This document shows positions 34,301 through 47,600 of a stretch of DNA of 64,000 nucleotides, in pieces (within the stretch, counting starts at the first letter, position 1; every line of letters starts with the position of its first letter). This DNA is from Rhizoctonia solani (lineage: Eukaryota; Basidiomycota; Agaricomycetes; Cantharellales; Ceratobasidiaceae). Location of the stretch: NCBI RefSeq assembly GCF_016906535.1, contig NC_057374.1:1-64000 (forward strand), given 5' to 3'. The notes under the pieces are model-generated. The model did not search any database. It was not told the origin of the DNA and saw nothing but the letters and a program-made list of their open reading frames with translations. The translations under genes and the position numbers were made by a program.

Positions 34301-34698
34301 ACTAGAGCACCACACCACCTAGACAAATCAGAAGAAATCCGCCGGTTGTACACAGCCCACGCGAGAGGTGGTAGCCAGTAACAAAGCTCAGAGTGTATAA
34401 ATACGCCGAAGATTCGATGGCGGAGGGACCTCGGATAAAAGACCCCAATCGTAGGACAGGGACAAAAAACTAATAGATTGTCGCAGGGTATACATATTGT
34501 ACCTCTAGACAGGTTGCAGGACATACAGCGCGAGAAGAGTGCGGGAGGGCGTCAAGAAGGATTGGGGGATGGTGGTTGGAGTGGAGAAAAGGAGCGGGGA
34601 AGTGGAAGCGCCATGATGAGTCAGCAGTGACCGGGGCCCTGAATGATTTAAGATATGGTTAGCAGCCGCGCGTCCCATCTACGACTTGCTGAATCGAA
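31388..34698. other. Gene-poor region; second copy of the dispersed repeat at about 31920-32280
   Basis: No supported coding region over 3.3 kb. 32231-32275 matches 24434-24477 (37 of 44 positions), with weaker similarity upstream. 33085-33110 has a shorter resemblance (GCGCATAAACCTAGGCTC). Frames at 31733-32098 and 33139-33630 lie in this low-information DNA and show no motifs. Confidence 0.5.
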
Positions 34699-36809
34699 AT
34701 GTCCCCCTCTGCGACCGCCATCGAACGGAGCTTCAACCCATATACCGAGAACGGTGGGACTATCTTGGCCATTGCCGGCAAAGACTTTGCTGTAATTGCC
34801 GGAGACACCAGGCAGACAGAAGGTTATAGCATCCAGACGCGCTATGCACCCAAGGTCTTTAGGCTGTAAGTCGATTATTTTTCCCTTGATTTTGGTCTAA
34901 ATTATCCGTACAGTACCGACAAGGCCGTTCTAGCTGTCAATGGGTTCGCCGCCGACGGAAACATGTTTGTCAAGAAGGTCAAGCAACGTTTAGAAGTGAG
35001 TAAATATGGATCTACACTCTGATGAACTGAGCTGACATACACCCAGTGGTACCGCCACGCACATGCGAAAGATATGCCCATCAAAGCCATTGCGCGGTTA
35101 ATACAGACTATGCTATACGCCCAACGCTTTTTCCCGTATTATGTCTACAATATACTCAGCGGCATTGAGGAGGACGGTACGTATCTCATCTACCTTATCG
35201 ATAACACTCATTTGATTATCTATCTCATTTGTAGGCACTGGTGCCGTTTACTCGTTTGATCCTGTTGGGTCGTATGAGCGGGAAGCTTGTCGAGCAGCCG
35301 GAGCCGCACAGTCCCTCGTCCAACCATTCCTGGACAACCAGGCAAGTATTCATCCAATCCCATTTCACATCCCATCAAAAACTAATTATTTCCTGTTTTT
35401 CCCACCCTACTCTATGCGCGTCCCCCGATTACATAATGCCGCGTGACGTCGTTTTTGGCCGACGATCCTCCATCTCGATTCTTCCGCTCCCGCCATACCC
35501 CAAATAACGCCGCAACTCGTGTCTTTTCTCGGTGCAACCTGGTCGCTATGTGTGGCGGCGCGTTATCGCGTGGGACATTTGTCAACCGCGTGGTGTTTAC
35601 TCTATGCAATCGACGCTTGGTATTATTCCGCTTGCTCGTCGGGTTTGGCGTTATTCACTCGTCGGTCGCGTGATTGGTCTCCTGAATGGCCGCCTATCAC
35701 ACCATATCATCCCGCCACCGTGATATCCCCGACTTGATATAGATTTACTTCAAGAACCAACAAGGCGTCCATCCCGACTACCTTCCGCTTCCTCACGTAT
35801 TAGGATTGGTTACCGACAGCTTCACGGGCGCGACGGAGAGGCATATAGAGGTAAGCTACTGGTTGTTATCTTCTTTAGCTCTTTGGTGGGAAAGTTCTTT
35901 GTTTGCTGGTTTGTTCGACTTTGACTCGAACAACATCTATCATTCCATCCGCCCGTCTTTCCGATATTGCTCCACTCCCGGCCATTGTGCTGGTTCGTTA
36001 GTCGGGTCACAAGTTCTATCATGGCCAAGAGTCTGGATGCTTTATCCCTCATCTAGTTTGAGCTATTCCTGATACGTTCTTGGGTTCGCTGGGAAAGACC
36101 CGGTTTTATCGGAAAGGTTATGAGAAAATCTTACTTCAGGTTGAGGAAGACCAAATGAGCTTTGTTGGGAATGGATTATGGGTGGATTCACTGTTGTGAA
36201 GCCCAGAAACCGCTCATTTTGGGGGTTTCATCGATGGTTGGATGGACGAAACAGAGTCTTGGGCTCACCCATGACTCTTCCTGGAATTGAATAGGGGCCA
36301 ACGTGTCACTAGATGGCCGATAATGAGAAGGCCGCCGATATGATGCGGTTCTGGGGGCTCAGGACAGCCTTTGCAGTGTATTAGCTGCCATCACCACCCT
36401 GTTCGTCATCTACGGGCTAGACTCGTTGGATTCTAAGTTGGATGGGCCCCTCTATGGTTTTGGGGTACCTCGGCGCCGTTTATGGTCGTCATCATCATTT
36501 CACTTGTTCTTCTGCGCTATATTCATTTGAAAGCCTTTTATTCGATTTACTGACAATTTCTCCTTCCATTTGGCGCTTATTCTCACTATCGGCTTGCGTA
36601 ATCGCTTCGGTTTACGATCCTTTTATCGTCCGATCGTCCATTCTTCCGACTCATACTAGGTTGGTGATGGTCTCGAAATCTACGTGATCCTCGCTCCCGG
36701 CCGTGCTCCCGGTGAACTGTCCAATGTCGCGGGGTTGTCCGAGGTTACGGCCGAGACGGCAGCCGGCGAACGGGTGTTCGTAATCAGACGCGAGCTCAAG
36801 AAGGATTGA
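34699..36809 (+). CDS. PRE7: 20S proteasome subunit beta-6 (beta type-1, PRE7)
   Basis: Exons 34699-34865, 34914-34995, 35047-35176, 35235-35341, 35743-35850, 36660-36809; the 744 nt give 247 residues, the usual size. [20 protein letters not shown], then [19 protein letters not shown], then [15 protein letters not shown] and QPFLDNQ are signature stretches of this non-catalytic beta subunit of the 20S core. It ends [11 protein letters not shown]. The protein should assemble into the beta ring of the proteasome. The first three introns are about 48-58 bp, but intron 4 (401 bp, GC donor gcaagt) and intron 5 (809 bp) are far longer. An essential housekeeping gene is unusual this close to a telomere; whether it is the only copy cannot be told here. 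Confidence 0.9.
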
Positions 36810-37891
36810 ACTGGAAAGGGAACAGGCGGAGGGAGGTATTTGTTCTTTTGGATGGGAAGGTTCGATTGCAGGAGGAGGGAAGCGGAACACATCTAGTCAG
36901 GTCCACGGACTCGAGTACTCGGCCAGAATACATCTCGGATGTGTATTATATGCGCTGAGCAGACTCTACGCCAGGGTCGGGGGGTGTTGTATTTGTTACT
37001 TTTTTTGTCAGGATATGATATTGTTGTTGTACTTGATGTGGCCCTCATGATTGCAAGTTGAAGTTTGGTCGGATCCGATGGTGCTGTGTTTACCTTGGAT
37101 GAGAAGCTTGTAGATTATGATCGCCATAAGATGTTTATGATTGTTTCTAAATGGGTGGACTATAATGCCGTGCGTGCATATTCGGCAGTTTTACTATCTT
37201 GGCTCTTCGTGTTTTATTTATAACTCGAGCCCAAGAGTACAAACACCACCGCATCTGAATCAGGGAACTACGAATGTACTCATGCGTTGACCTTGGGCCG
37301 GTCGGCACCTAAGAAACTGAGAATGCCCATAGCTTTTGTGAGTGTTGATGGGGGGGGGGGTCATTGATATCAACCTAGAGGTTGTATTGTCTATGTTAAT
37401 ATTCGATAAATGCTGATCATATACATCAATGCAGGCTACGGGTACTGTCATCTCTGGCTTCTTAGGCTCGAATGTTGTAGCCTATGTTACGACAACTGGC
37501 ACAACTCAGAAGCTTCTGAGCGTGTGGACGGAAGCGCAGGGGAGACAAAATAGCTAAATACGGCCATAGAAGTGAGCTCAACTGGAGCCAGCTAAGCTTG
37601 GATTTATGCAGATATAAGGGGTATTGTATGTACATATTAGCCAAGCACGCGCATCTCACACCTTGTAGCATAAACTGTTACGCTTTTGTAGCCCAGGGAG
37701 CAATATACTAACAATCAATCATTAATCACCCCACTGGACGAGGGGTATTATGTCAGCTGTCTATATGCGTGATTTGCAGTGGCAAAAATTCGCTATGACT
37801 TCGAAGTGTCATCACCCGACTGTTATTGCTGCGCCCAACTACTCATCCGAAGATTACTATCACGTGTTGTATCTTATGTCTTGGGTCTTCT
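36810..37891. other. Intergenic, nothing supported
   Basis: Includes a poly-G run at 37351-37360. Short frames without motifs; no repeat that I can pair elsewhere in the window. Confidence 0.45.
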
Positions 37892-40800
37892 ATGCCTAAC
37901 CCTGCATCCCAGACCCTCCAAAGAGGAGCTACTATCATAACATCCAAGTAGGTTGGCCGAATTATTTATATTGTATGTGCAATCAGTAATACATGTTCAA
38001 CAACAGGTATGTCGTTTTTGAAGCCAAAGAACTGGAGGATCCCTCAAAGAAAGAAGAGCCTGATCAGCAGCAAACTAGTAAGACCGTGACTCCGCCTGGG
38101 ACGAGAGTGTGTCAAAAGTTTACTATGAGACGATAGGATAAAGCTAAAGTATTTGAGATACTTGTCAATAATGGCTGCAGAGATATCACTAACGAGATCG
38201 ACACTTCATTGTGCACTGAATACCCGGTCAGTAATGGAGGCTTCGGTGATATCTATGAAGGTCAACTTCGCGACGGAACAAAAACCGCAGTAAAATGTCT
38301 TAGGATTTTTGACTCGCCGATGGATAAACGTATAAATGAAAACCTTAAGGTCAGTACTATAATACTTCGGCACGCTAGACCTGATAACTATAGAACTCTT
38401 AACCATGACTCAGTTAGCCGCACGAGAGATATATGCGTGGTCGCGTTGTCAACATCGCAATGTGGTCCCATTATTGGGCTTTACCTTTTTTCGTGGACAA
38501 ATTGCGATGATATCCCCTTGGATGGAGAACGGGCCGCTCCCCCAATACTTACAAAGGGAGAAAAAAGTAGATCGATTCGAAGTGGTACGTCTTATTCGGA
38601 CACACTTAACCCCAATAAGTTTTACGCCGATATATTAATTCTGGACATCTGCTAGTGCGTACAAATTGCTGAGGGTCTAGAATACCTGCACGGTATAGAT
38701 ATGGTCAGATAATTGTTAATTTGATAGTCAAAGCTTCTGTTAAACACTTTACTATTACAGGTACACGGAGATCTCAAAGGGGTAAGAAGACAGCGCAGTC
38801 GATGGTTCTAGAACACTGGTTCACAGAATGTGGATCAAGGTCAACGTCTTGATTTCTTCCGAACGCATCGCTAAATTAATCGATTTTGGCAACACGGAAA
38901 GCAATGACCGGTTCTTGGAATTCACACCTGCCAGAGTAACTCCAACACCACGATGGGCGGTAAGCAAGAGTTTGCTTACTTTCTTGCGTGTATTCATAAA
39001 ATACGGAAAGGCACCTGAGTTGTTAGGAGAAGAGGGCGTTTATAGCGTAGCGGCGGATGTTTATGCCTTAGGAATGGTGACATTAGCTTGAATACGAGCT
39101 TATCTCCGGCCGCTAACGTCCCATTTATATTCAGACATTCCTGGTAGTCTACAAGTTGTTTCCTTGCCCTATCGAGAACTAACCATGATGATTTCGCGCA
39201 CAGGAAGCAGTCACAAACAAGCTTCCATTCCCAGATCTTAGATCAGATAATGTCATCATAGCCAAAGTTCTGATCAAGAAGGAGAATCCGTCTCGTCCAA
39301 TGTCAATTATTCCCGATAGACTCTACGGGAACATGTTTTGGAATATGTTGGTCGGTTGTTGGCAATATGACCCCAGCAATCGTCCAACAATGGCCTCAGT
39401 TATACGAGAGGTCAGCTAAACTATGCTTAGGTTTCATCCTCCTGAAAATGCCCTGATACAGCTTATATTACTTGTTTTAGATCAAAAAGATACGAAGTTT
39501 ATATGGCAAGTCGATTTATTATCATCAATACTATGGTCCTAAACTGTTTCTATCCCAATTTCTTTTCAGAGACTGAAATCATAAAGGTATAACTATCGTG
39601 ATCTGTCCGGTTCTAACGCTACTTGACGCTTTTGATCTGTAGCCTTTGCCAGATATACCCGCAATTTCAAGCCCAGACAGTTCGGTAAAGTCTCGAATCA
39701 TTTCCCAGCCGCGTGGTTCTAACTGGGTTTGAACTTTCTTTACTTTCATTGGTGAGGAATTACCCTATATCCTATTCTCCACCCATTCAACCGCTCCCTC
39801 TTGTATTAGCCAGCCTCCTCTTCCAAAAGAGGCGGAGCTCCCTGAGACACTTGGTTCGGGAAAAATTAGTAGCAGAATGGTAGGGGGTATGACATCCCCA
39901 AAAAAGTTTACTCTCAAATTAGTATCACTAGCTAACGACAAAAACAGGATTTCAATCAAGTTCTTGACACCCTTGGTGAACATAACTGTCGAGATATTAC
40001 CTCTAGTATAGCATATGACCGCTGTGGAAATATACCGATAAAAGGCGGTGGCTCAACGGATATTTATCAAGGAGAACTTGCTGATGGGCAGTTAATAGCA
40101 ATCAAGTGCCCGCGGAGATTTCATGGTCGGCTTGACCCAGTTGTACTCATGGTAAGATTTAGGTTCTCGTGATTACCGGCTTACCACTATATTTGGGGCT
40201 AGAATACAGCGAGGGAGCTTTACATATGGTCCAAGTGCAATCACCCAAATATTTTGCCACTTCTAGGGTATAGCCACTTTAGAGATCGACTGGTAATCGT
40301 AACTCCATGGATGCTTGAGGGTTGTCTTGTCGATTATATTCAGGGAAATCCTTCATTAGATCGCATGCAAGCTGTGAGCACCGCCTAGAGAGAGATTTGC
40401 TTACTACCGCTGATAAGCAACGTAAGTGCAAGGAAGTTTGTTCTGCCGTGGCCTACCTGCATGAACACAATATCGTGAGCTCAATGACTTTTCGATACGT
40501 CCAATGTTGAGTAGTCTTTTTTGCAGGTGCATGGTGATATCAAAGCGGTAAGCACTCCTAAAATACTTGCTCTACGAAATCCCTCCAAATTTATCATGAT
40601 TTCTAGCTCAATGTTCTAGTCTCGCAAGATAGGTCTCTCAAACTTATCGACTTCAATAGTTCCACCATCAGCAACCATTCGTTACAATTGTCCACACCAA
40701 ATTCACAAATGCAGTCTTTCTTTTGGGCAGTAAGCCATAATGAGCCCTGAAATGGGGATATGTTCTAAAATATTGCGTAGCCTCCAGAGATATTGAATGG

Positions 40801-41451
40801 CGATACTGAAAGAACGTTCGCTGCAGACGTATACTCGCTTGGAATGGTGAGTGCTTCACTATTATGCGGCTCGATGACTCGATCTGAGTGGCGCGATTAA
40901 ATCTAGACTCTACTTGTGCGTGTCCCATTTAAACGGCTCAGATCACGCTGAATGAGTTGCAGGAAATTATAACGGGAGAATATCCATTTGCTGGTGTACT
41001 TCCCCAGCGCGTCGTGGCAGGCGTGCTATATCACGGCTTATTCCCAGTCCGTCCATATTGCTGCTTACCGCCGAAACATCAGGCATGTGATGGCTTGTGG
41101 ACTCTTTTCAAGGACTGCTGGCTATTCTATCCAGAAATGCGACCTTCTGTGACTGAGGTAAGGGAAAAGGTTAGTGCTATCCTGGCCCGCTATCATAGAA
41201 CAGGCGGCTTTACTGATTTCTCCAGGTATTCGGTACTTTTATTGACCCTGCTGATTTATCGCCTGGGGACCATGGCGGGCGGATTGGCGGGCAGTGTGGA
41301 ATGTGCCATATTCATAATTTACCCGATGAGTCGGAGTAACAATTTACCATTCCAAGTGTCTGCCCTTTTCGATTTTAGACCATTTATATCGATGTCAAGT
41401 TTCACCTGTGCATTAGACAGAGTCACCCCGACTTTGGTACAGTGGCATTGA
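37892..41451 (+). CDS. Tandem protein-kinase-domain protein (TKL-like, many introns)
   Basis: The start ATG at 37892 (MPNPASQTLQRGATIITS) splices into YVVFEAKELEDP and on through many short introns. Kinase domain 1 (about 38.2-39.4 kb) has the glycine loop VSNGGFGDIYEG, Lys in TAVKCLRI, catalytic loop HGDLK with NVLISS, DFG in KLIDFGN, then a PELLGE motif. Kinase domain 2 (about 40.0-41.2 kb) has IKGGGSTDIYQGEL, Lys in LIAIKCPRR, HGDIKALNVLV, but DFN in place of DFG, then APPEILNGD. An interdomain linker carries Pro/Ser-rich short exons. Ser/Thr kinase activity is likely for domain 1; domain 2 keeps Lys, Asp and Asn but its changed DFG makes it doubtful. The exact 3' exon structure after about 41230 is uncertain. 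It could also be two adjacent genes. Confidence 0.65.
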
Positions 41452-42501
41452 CTCGATGGAGACCAGTCCAGTGCTACGTGCATCAAGAGTAAGAAAATCA
41501 AGAATTGGTTGACTACCCGTAAGATACGTGCAAGATCTGGCACGGTCAGAAGGCCAAATAAACGGTCCGTCGGATACGGGCCGACTCCGCTCCGATGATC
41601 TAGGTAGGACCCCAGACGCATGCACCTCCCGTAAGACGGAAGTGGCACAGCCGCGTGGGTGGAGTCTACATTTCTAGACCAAGCATGATTCGTCTCCTTG
41701 ACCAATTTGCAATTACACCAACGGACCATAAATGCAATCGTTTTTAACATACAACGTCATATATGAGTATATAAAGAAATAAAAGTCAGTAGCCTGTGAC
41801 ATGTCTGGCGTGTTTGGCCCCACTACTTGTGCGCGGATGAGGTCCTTGCAAGGTATATGGGGCCACGGAAACAGGGGACCTTGGAACGACGGTTGCGTTT
41901 ACATGACCACCTCATTTTTGAGGACGCCAGAGACCATTATTACAAAGGTCAACATTTTATTGTATTTTTGTGCGTTGCATGCATGTGTTACAATGTGTTT
42001 GTGGTACGTACAAATTGTGGTCTGCATACAAAATGGCTGCCAAGACTGGACCCTGAGCAGTTTAGAATAATTTAGACTCACTTGCATGTCTGGAAGGGGG
42101 GGTCACCCCCCCTTCCAGACTTAGTCGTCTGACCTCACTTCCAGAAGTCTGGAAGGGGGTCCTTGGCGGCTGTTGGGGCGGATGCTAACAAATTTGACTT
42201 TTGGCTAGGGTCTTTATTTGCATCCGGAGAGTCTGGAACGTCCAGACGGCTAAATGACGCTCCAGATGCCGGTTTCTACCTTACGGGTAGTCAACCATTA
42301 AGGGGTGCTTAGTCAGACTCATTTGGTATGAGTATTCAGGATGTTACTTCGCAGATATCATAGTAGGGTCCTTGGCAAGAAACATCCAAAAGGCCTGTCT
42401 GAGTGAAAGTATTTGGGTTGACTAGAACTTCAAATACAGTAAGTTTCTTTTGGCAACTATTCACAAGTGGTGCTAAAAACTGAGTAAATGCTATGTTCAA
42501 A
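41452..42501. other. Intergenic, with hairpin-bearing segment
   Basis: No supported gene. Two overlapping open frames at 41801-42075 precede a perfect hairpin (42088-42120, separate entry). The hexamer TCTGGA recurs several times within 42087-42250. This could be the remnant of a transposon. Confidence 0.4.
42088..42120. other. Perfect 15-bp-stem hairpin with 3-nt loop
   Basis: GTCTGGAAGGGGGGG, loop TCA, then CCCCCCCTTCCAGAC: all 15 stem pairs match. A related word (GTCTGGAAGGGGG) appears again at about 42149-42161. It is not downstream of a gene on either strand in a way that suggests a normal terminator. Confidence 0.85.
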
Positions 42502-43995
42502 TCAGGATATCTCTACGATAATTTTTCCCATATTTTTGTTCGCCTCCATCTCTTTATGCGCTTCTGCCACTTCTGTCCATTTGTAGGTCTGTTTGCCGAT
42601 CAGAATGAGATGATGATCTCGACCGCAGAGTACGTACCTTATGGATATACACTTTGAGTTCTTCGCCCTGGAAATGGGACCCACATTCGTCCCAGAAGCG
42701 CTTTACAAGGGCGGCTTGATATTCTGGCGAACGCGATCGCAACGTCGATCCTTGTACACGAAGTCGTTTGTAGAGTAGCTTCACTAGGTTAACTTTCGGA
42801 ACCTCGGGCCCTAGGATTGAAGTGGAGTGAGAAGCTTAAGGCCATGTGATGCGGTTATCCACGAACCACTCATCGAAGCCAGGATCACCATCCTTCCGTC
42901 CTTTGCGAGTGCATCAATATTCTTATCCCAGTAGTCAGGTCCAATAAAGTCAATAATGACATTGACGCCCTGACCATCTATTTGAGGTTAGAGCTACTCT
43001 GTAACGCGGATCTGAAAGCTAACCAGTAATCTTTGCTACTTCCTCGGCAAAGTTTTGTTCTCGATAGTTCACACCATGTGTTGATCCCTTCGGCATGTTA
43101 TGCAAAAAATCGAGTTTGTCCTTTGATGATGCGGTTGTGATTACATGCTTTCTATAGATCCTAGTCGTTAGGAAACGTAAAACCATCAGGTCCACGGGAC
43201 TTACGCTCCATAAAGCCGTGCTAATTGGTTGGCCGCAACGCCAACGCCACTCGCGCCGGCGTGGATCAAAACGTCTTCGCCAGATTTCAACTCGGATATC
43301 GATATCAACGCCTGGAACGCTATGGCATATGCGCAAGTCTGAGAAATCAGCTCGATGAGTAATCGACATGGCTAACCGGTTATGAAGTTTTCCGGGATAG
43401 CCGCGGCTTCGACCCAGCTCAAGTTCTTGGGCTTAGGCATGACGTTCCCGGCAGAGAGGGTGATATACTCTGTGAATTGGTTGAGTTAAGTTCAGGTAAA
43501 ACAATAAGAGAACTAAATGTACCTGCGTAGGCTCCCTATGTTTTGAGTTTAGATACAATGGAATGGACGGTTGGAGGAATTAAACTCACACCATATGCCA
43601 AACCGATTACTTCCTGGCCAACCTCGAATCCAGAGACCTCTGAGCCCAGCTCTTCGATTGTTCCAGAAAACTCGACTCCCAGGATATCTGATACTCCAGG
43701 TGGGACAGGATATCCTCCTTTTCGTTGCCTATAAATGTGGATGGGCATGTTAGCATATGTGCCATTCGAGGAGTGCTGGGGCGTACATTATATCCATTCG
43801 GTTGAGCCCGAAAGCTACAATCTACTCTTCGAGTTGGTATGTGACGGACAAGGGGTCCTCTAGGAATAGAAACTATGCATATAGCATACGCACCTTGACG
43901 AGCACTTCTTTCGCATCTGGACTGGGCTTTGGCCGTTCGCCAATGTACAGGTCATCCGCTGATTGACCATTGTTTTTTACTAGTACCGCTCGCAT
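42502..43995 (-). CDS. NAD(P)H quinone oxidoreductase, PIG3/zeta-crystallin type (MDR family)
   Basis: The start ATG at 43995 (MRAVLVKNNGQSADDLYIGE) is followed by exons 43894-43995, 43787-43821 (IVAFGLNRMDIM) and one beginning at 43728 (QRKGGYPVPPG), and several more to the stop at 42502. GVEFSGTIEELG and GFEVGQEVIGLAYG belong to the GroES-like substrate domain, and VLIHAGASGVGVAANQLA is the NADPH-binding Rossmann loop of quinone reductases. The structural zinc lobe of alcohol dehydrogenases is absent, as expected for this type. The end, MGKIIVEIS, matches the common C-terminus. It reduces quinones or related carbonyls in the cytosol with NADPH. I did not find lesions, but the middle exons were joined by motif only. 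Confidence 0.8.
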
Positions 43996-44626
43996 TTTCG
44001 TTTATTTTGGCTGCTGTACCCGAGTTTGTCCCCGAAAGCCTCAAGCTAAATGTGGTTTAGATGAAAAGGTGATGGGCGGGAAGACGTCATTAAAGCTGAC
44101 ATAATCACATAAGCGCCGTGCGCAACATTTGCTCCAGCCTTAATGTACTGCTCCGCCGAGGTCCGCAGTGTCAGGATTGTAGAGTTCTCAAGTATCCATG
44201 GGAGTGGTCCGACTTGCATATCAAGATATCCATTCGCCATAATCTACGCGCATGATAAAGACCACCGAGAAATATTGAGTCCAGCCTCCGAGCCTTACCC
44301 ATTGTATCTGTCCCCTTCCTGCGTTCCGAATGATTCCCATGATTAGTCTGCGACCTCAGTCGCTTGGATAGCAGGAAGCGTGAACATCGGCGACTTGAAG
44401 CAGTGAGACCATGTTACCATTACTTATTGTAGTGTACAGCCACAGGGTCTCATCAACTCGGGGACCGGTGGATCAGCGACAGTTCCTGATCGGTGCAGTT
44501 TTGTTTCCATGGTGCTATTTACTTCCGCTTGGCTGATCCCCTGAGGTGGATCATGTTTATTTGGACTTGTGATGGACCAAGGTATTGTAACCTTAACCAC
44601 CATCTGTTGGGAGAATCCAGGGTGAA
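43996..44626. other. Divergent intergenic region
   Basis: Lies between the minus-strand oxidoreductase and the plus-strand DUF6535 gene. A 64-codon minus-strand frame (44046-44240, MANGYLDMQVGPLPWIL) is open from an ATG but has no recognised motif. Confidence 0.4.
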
Positions 44627-47600
44627 ATGTCTGCCCTGCTTGGAGGGTTGGGCTCCTCGTACGCGAAGCCTCGGCCCAAGGAGGATACGGTCAAGAGTGG
44701 ATCCACTTCGAGTGAAGATAGTCCCATCGAAAAGGTGAGTCCCTTCTCAATGTTCATTATGAACCTCATGACAAAACTATTGGCCCAGGTTGGAAATCGC
44801 CAACAAGATCCTCACCTCGGCATCGCGGAAACGCCGATCGACCAAGAAAACCCTCAAATTCATTTCGAGTCGGCAGCGAGCAATGTTCGAGAGGTTAGTT
44901 CTGCTCGCTCTTGTTTGGGGAACTTACTCAAAAGCGCCAGTATTTACCGACGGAAACCCAATCTGAAGACTACGGATTGGGGAAGGAAGCCAAGTTTTGG
45001 AAGACGTATGTGAAAGAGACTGATCGCTGGGATGGAGAACTTGTTGATGGTTGGAATAAGTGAGATTTTTCACCATTAGCTTGGTGATCGCATACTGAGA
45101 AGGGCTCGTTTTGCTAGGTCTTTGGATGTTCTTCTGGGTGAGTCGGCCCACGATTTCATTGCAATCGAGCCTAATACTGATAAAAGACTCCAGTATTCGT
45201 GAGTTATTAGAGTTTCTATCCATGATTCTTATGGTTATAATATCTCACTGTAGGCGGCACTGTTTTCGGCCATAGTAACAGCGTAAACTCCAATATACTT
45301 TGCTCTGGTATAATTGATTGACATATATGTTTGTTAGATTTATCGTTGAAAGCTCCAGTCTACTCCAAGAGGATCCGGCCGATGTATCCGCGCAGACGCT
45401 TCTGATTATTTCTCAGACATTGCTGGCTATGAGCAACAACACACAGCCTATCGAGTTGACCCCGACCTCCTCTACCCCTTTCGCTCCCTCTCGTTCTGCT
45501 GTTGCGGTTAACGTCCTCTGGTATCTATCGCTCGCTCTCAGTGTGAGCACTGCGTTTCTCGCCATCCTCGCAAAGGAGTGGTGCCATTCTTTTATGATTG
45601 GCCGTACTGGACACCCATGCCTCCAAGCTCGTCGGCGCCAACGAAAGTGGACAATGATAGAGCGCTGGAAAATGCGGGAGCTCATTTTGGTATTGCCTTC
45701 CCTCATTCATTTATCACTACGTAAGTGTAAGTCATGTGCTTTCTGGTACCAACTAACGAGGCCCGACTGCAGTACTATTTGCCATCGGACTATGCATCTA
45801 TGTATGGGATCTAAACTCGACTGTCGCAATCCCTGTTTTCTGTGTATGCGGGCTAGTCGTTGGATTCTACATCTGGTCAAGTCTGGCAGCGTCGGTTCTG
45901 AAATCTTTCCCGTATACGACAATGGCATCGAGAATTCTACGATCCGGATTCGTGAAGCCTCTCCATATTTTTCTACGATACGGAGCCGCAACCACCTTGC
46001 TACTGATTTATATAACGGCCATCATCATTATGCTTTGCCTCATATTCTTAACCATCTGTATCCCATCATGCGGATACGCTATTGCCGGATGGGTAAATCC
46101 AATGTTGGATTGGTTCCAAAGATTGGTCGACTGGCTTATCGATGATGACCTGGACAAACAAGAAGAAGAACCGAGTCAAGATATTGTTGCCAGTCAAGCC
46201 ATAAGTTGGATGATCACGAACTGCGAAGTACCTCGTTCTGTGGATGTTGCGTTGCAGGCGATTGCTGGGGCGAATAAGCGGCTTCCCCGAGAGCCGCTGG
46301 AGGAGTGTAAGGCTGCCCTGGTTATATCACGTCGACTGGGATCTGGAGATTTATATAGCAGAGCGGGAACAAGGCTCGTTTCGCTCTACATCCGTGCCCT
46401 GTTCGTTCTTGGATCCAATGCCGAATCGATGAACGATTCACACAAAGATGAATTGGAGATTATGATACGGGACCTCCAGGCAGGCAGCAAAAAGTAGGTG
46501 GATATTTTCTTCTTAATGCCATCGTCCATTTAACTCAAGCCATCTTGCTAGCCAGGTGACGAATTTAATCACTGATGGCACATTCGTGCCGAACTCACAA
46601 AACCTCGAAGCGCTTCGTATTGGCAGTAACGCTCCGCACCAGTGTCTTATACTTGTCAATAATCCACAAAACGCGGACCCCCTACCACTAGCCCAAGTCA
46701 CCCGTTTGCTACAGGATCATATCGACGACTCCAAGCCGCTTCATCCTGCTGCACTACTCTCCTTGGTCAATGCAATTGCAATGCTTGCGTCGTGTGCACC
46801 GAACAAGGGCGTTTCGAACCCAGCTCTCATTATCATCCATTTGCTCCACAACGTCCTTTCCACTCCGCCCACTACGAAAACCAGTCTGTTCGAAATGTCT
46901 GGTATCTTGGCCGTTTGTGCACTCTCGCAAAGCCGGTCTGTTGCGTCTCCGGGGGTGGCCCAGCTAAACTGCTTGATACGCACAGAGCAATCCCTGCGCG
47001 CGCTCGCCGATTACATGCAAGGAAAAACAAGCTCGAAAATTGTTTTCTGGTCCAGTGTACTGGAGCTATCGTCCCACCCTGAAGCTTATGGCCTTGACGC
47101 TTCATCTGAACCAGACTCCGAGTGCCTACTACCAGCCTCTGGTATATCGTATCCTGAAACAGACTTGACATCCATGATCAGTCACTTGCATGTTCATGCC
47201 ACTACGGCATTTTCCGATATTGTGGATAAACTCTTTTCATCTGCTCCCGTCGACAGAGATCTAGTCGAGCAATACGTGCAGAACATTGATGGCGCATATA
47301 GTGTGGCGCAGATTCAAACACCACCTACGCAAGTCTACGTCTTTTTGCTGGAATGCCTCTGCCACAGTCATATGCAAGATGGTATAGCTGAGAAATGTGG
47401 ACAGCTCCTTTCCCGATTGTCTTTCCCTCAACTTTCGCTCGAGCTCGTCCGCTATCTTAGGGACCGTGACATCATTCCCCGGCTCCGTGATCGAATAGAC
47501 CGATGGCCAGTCGGGGTCCGTTTCTTGGCGGCCAGCCACCTATGGCTCCTATTTACACTCTATCTCGATACCCCTGATATCCTTCCGATTCTCCGAGAAC

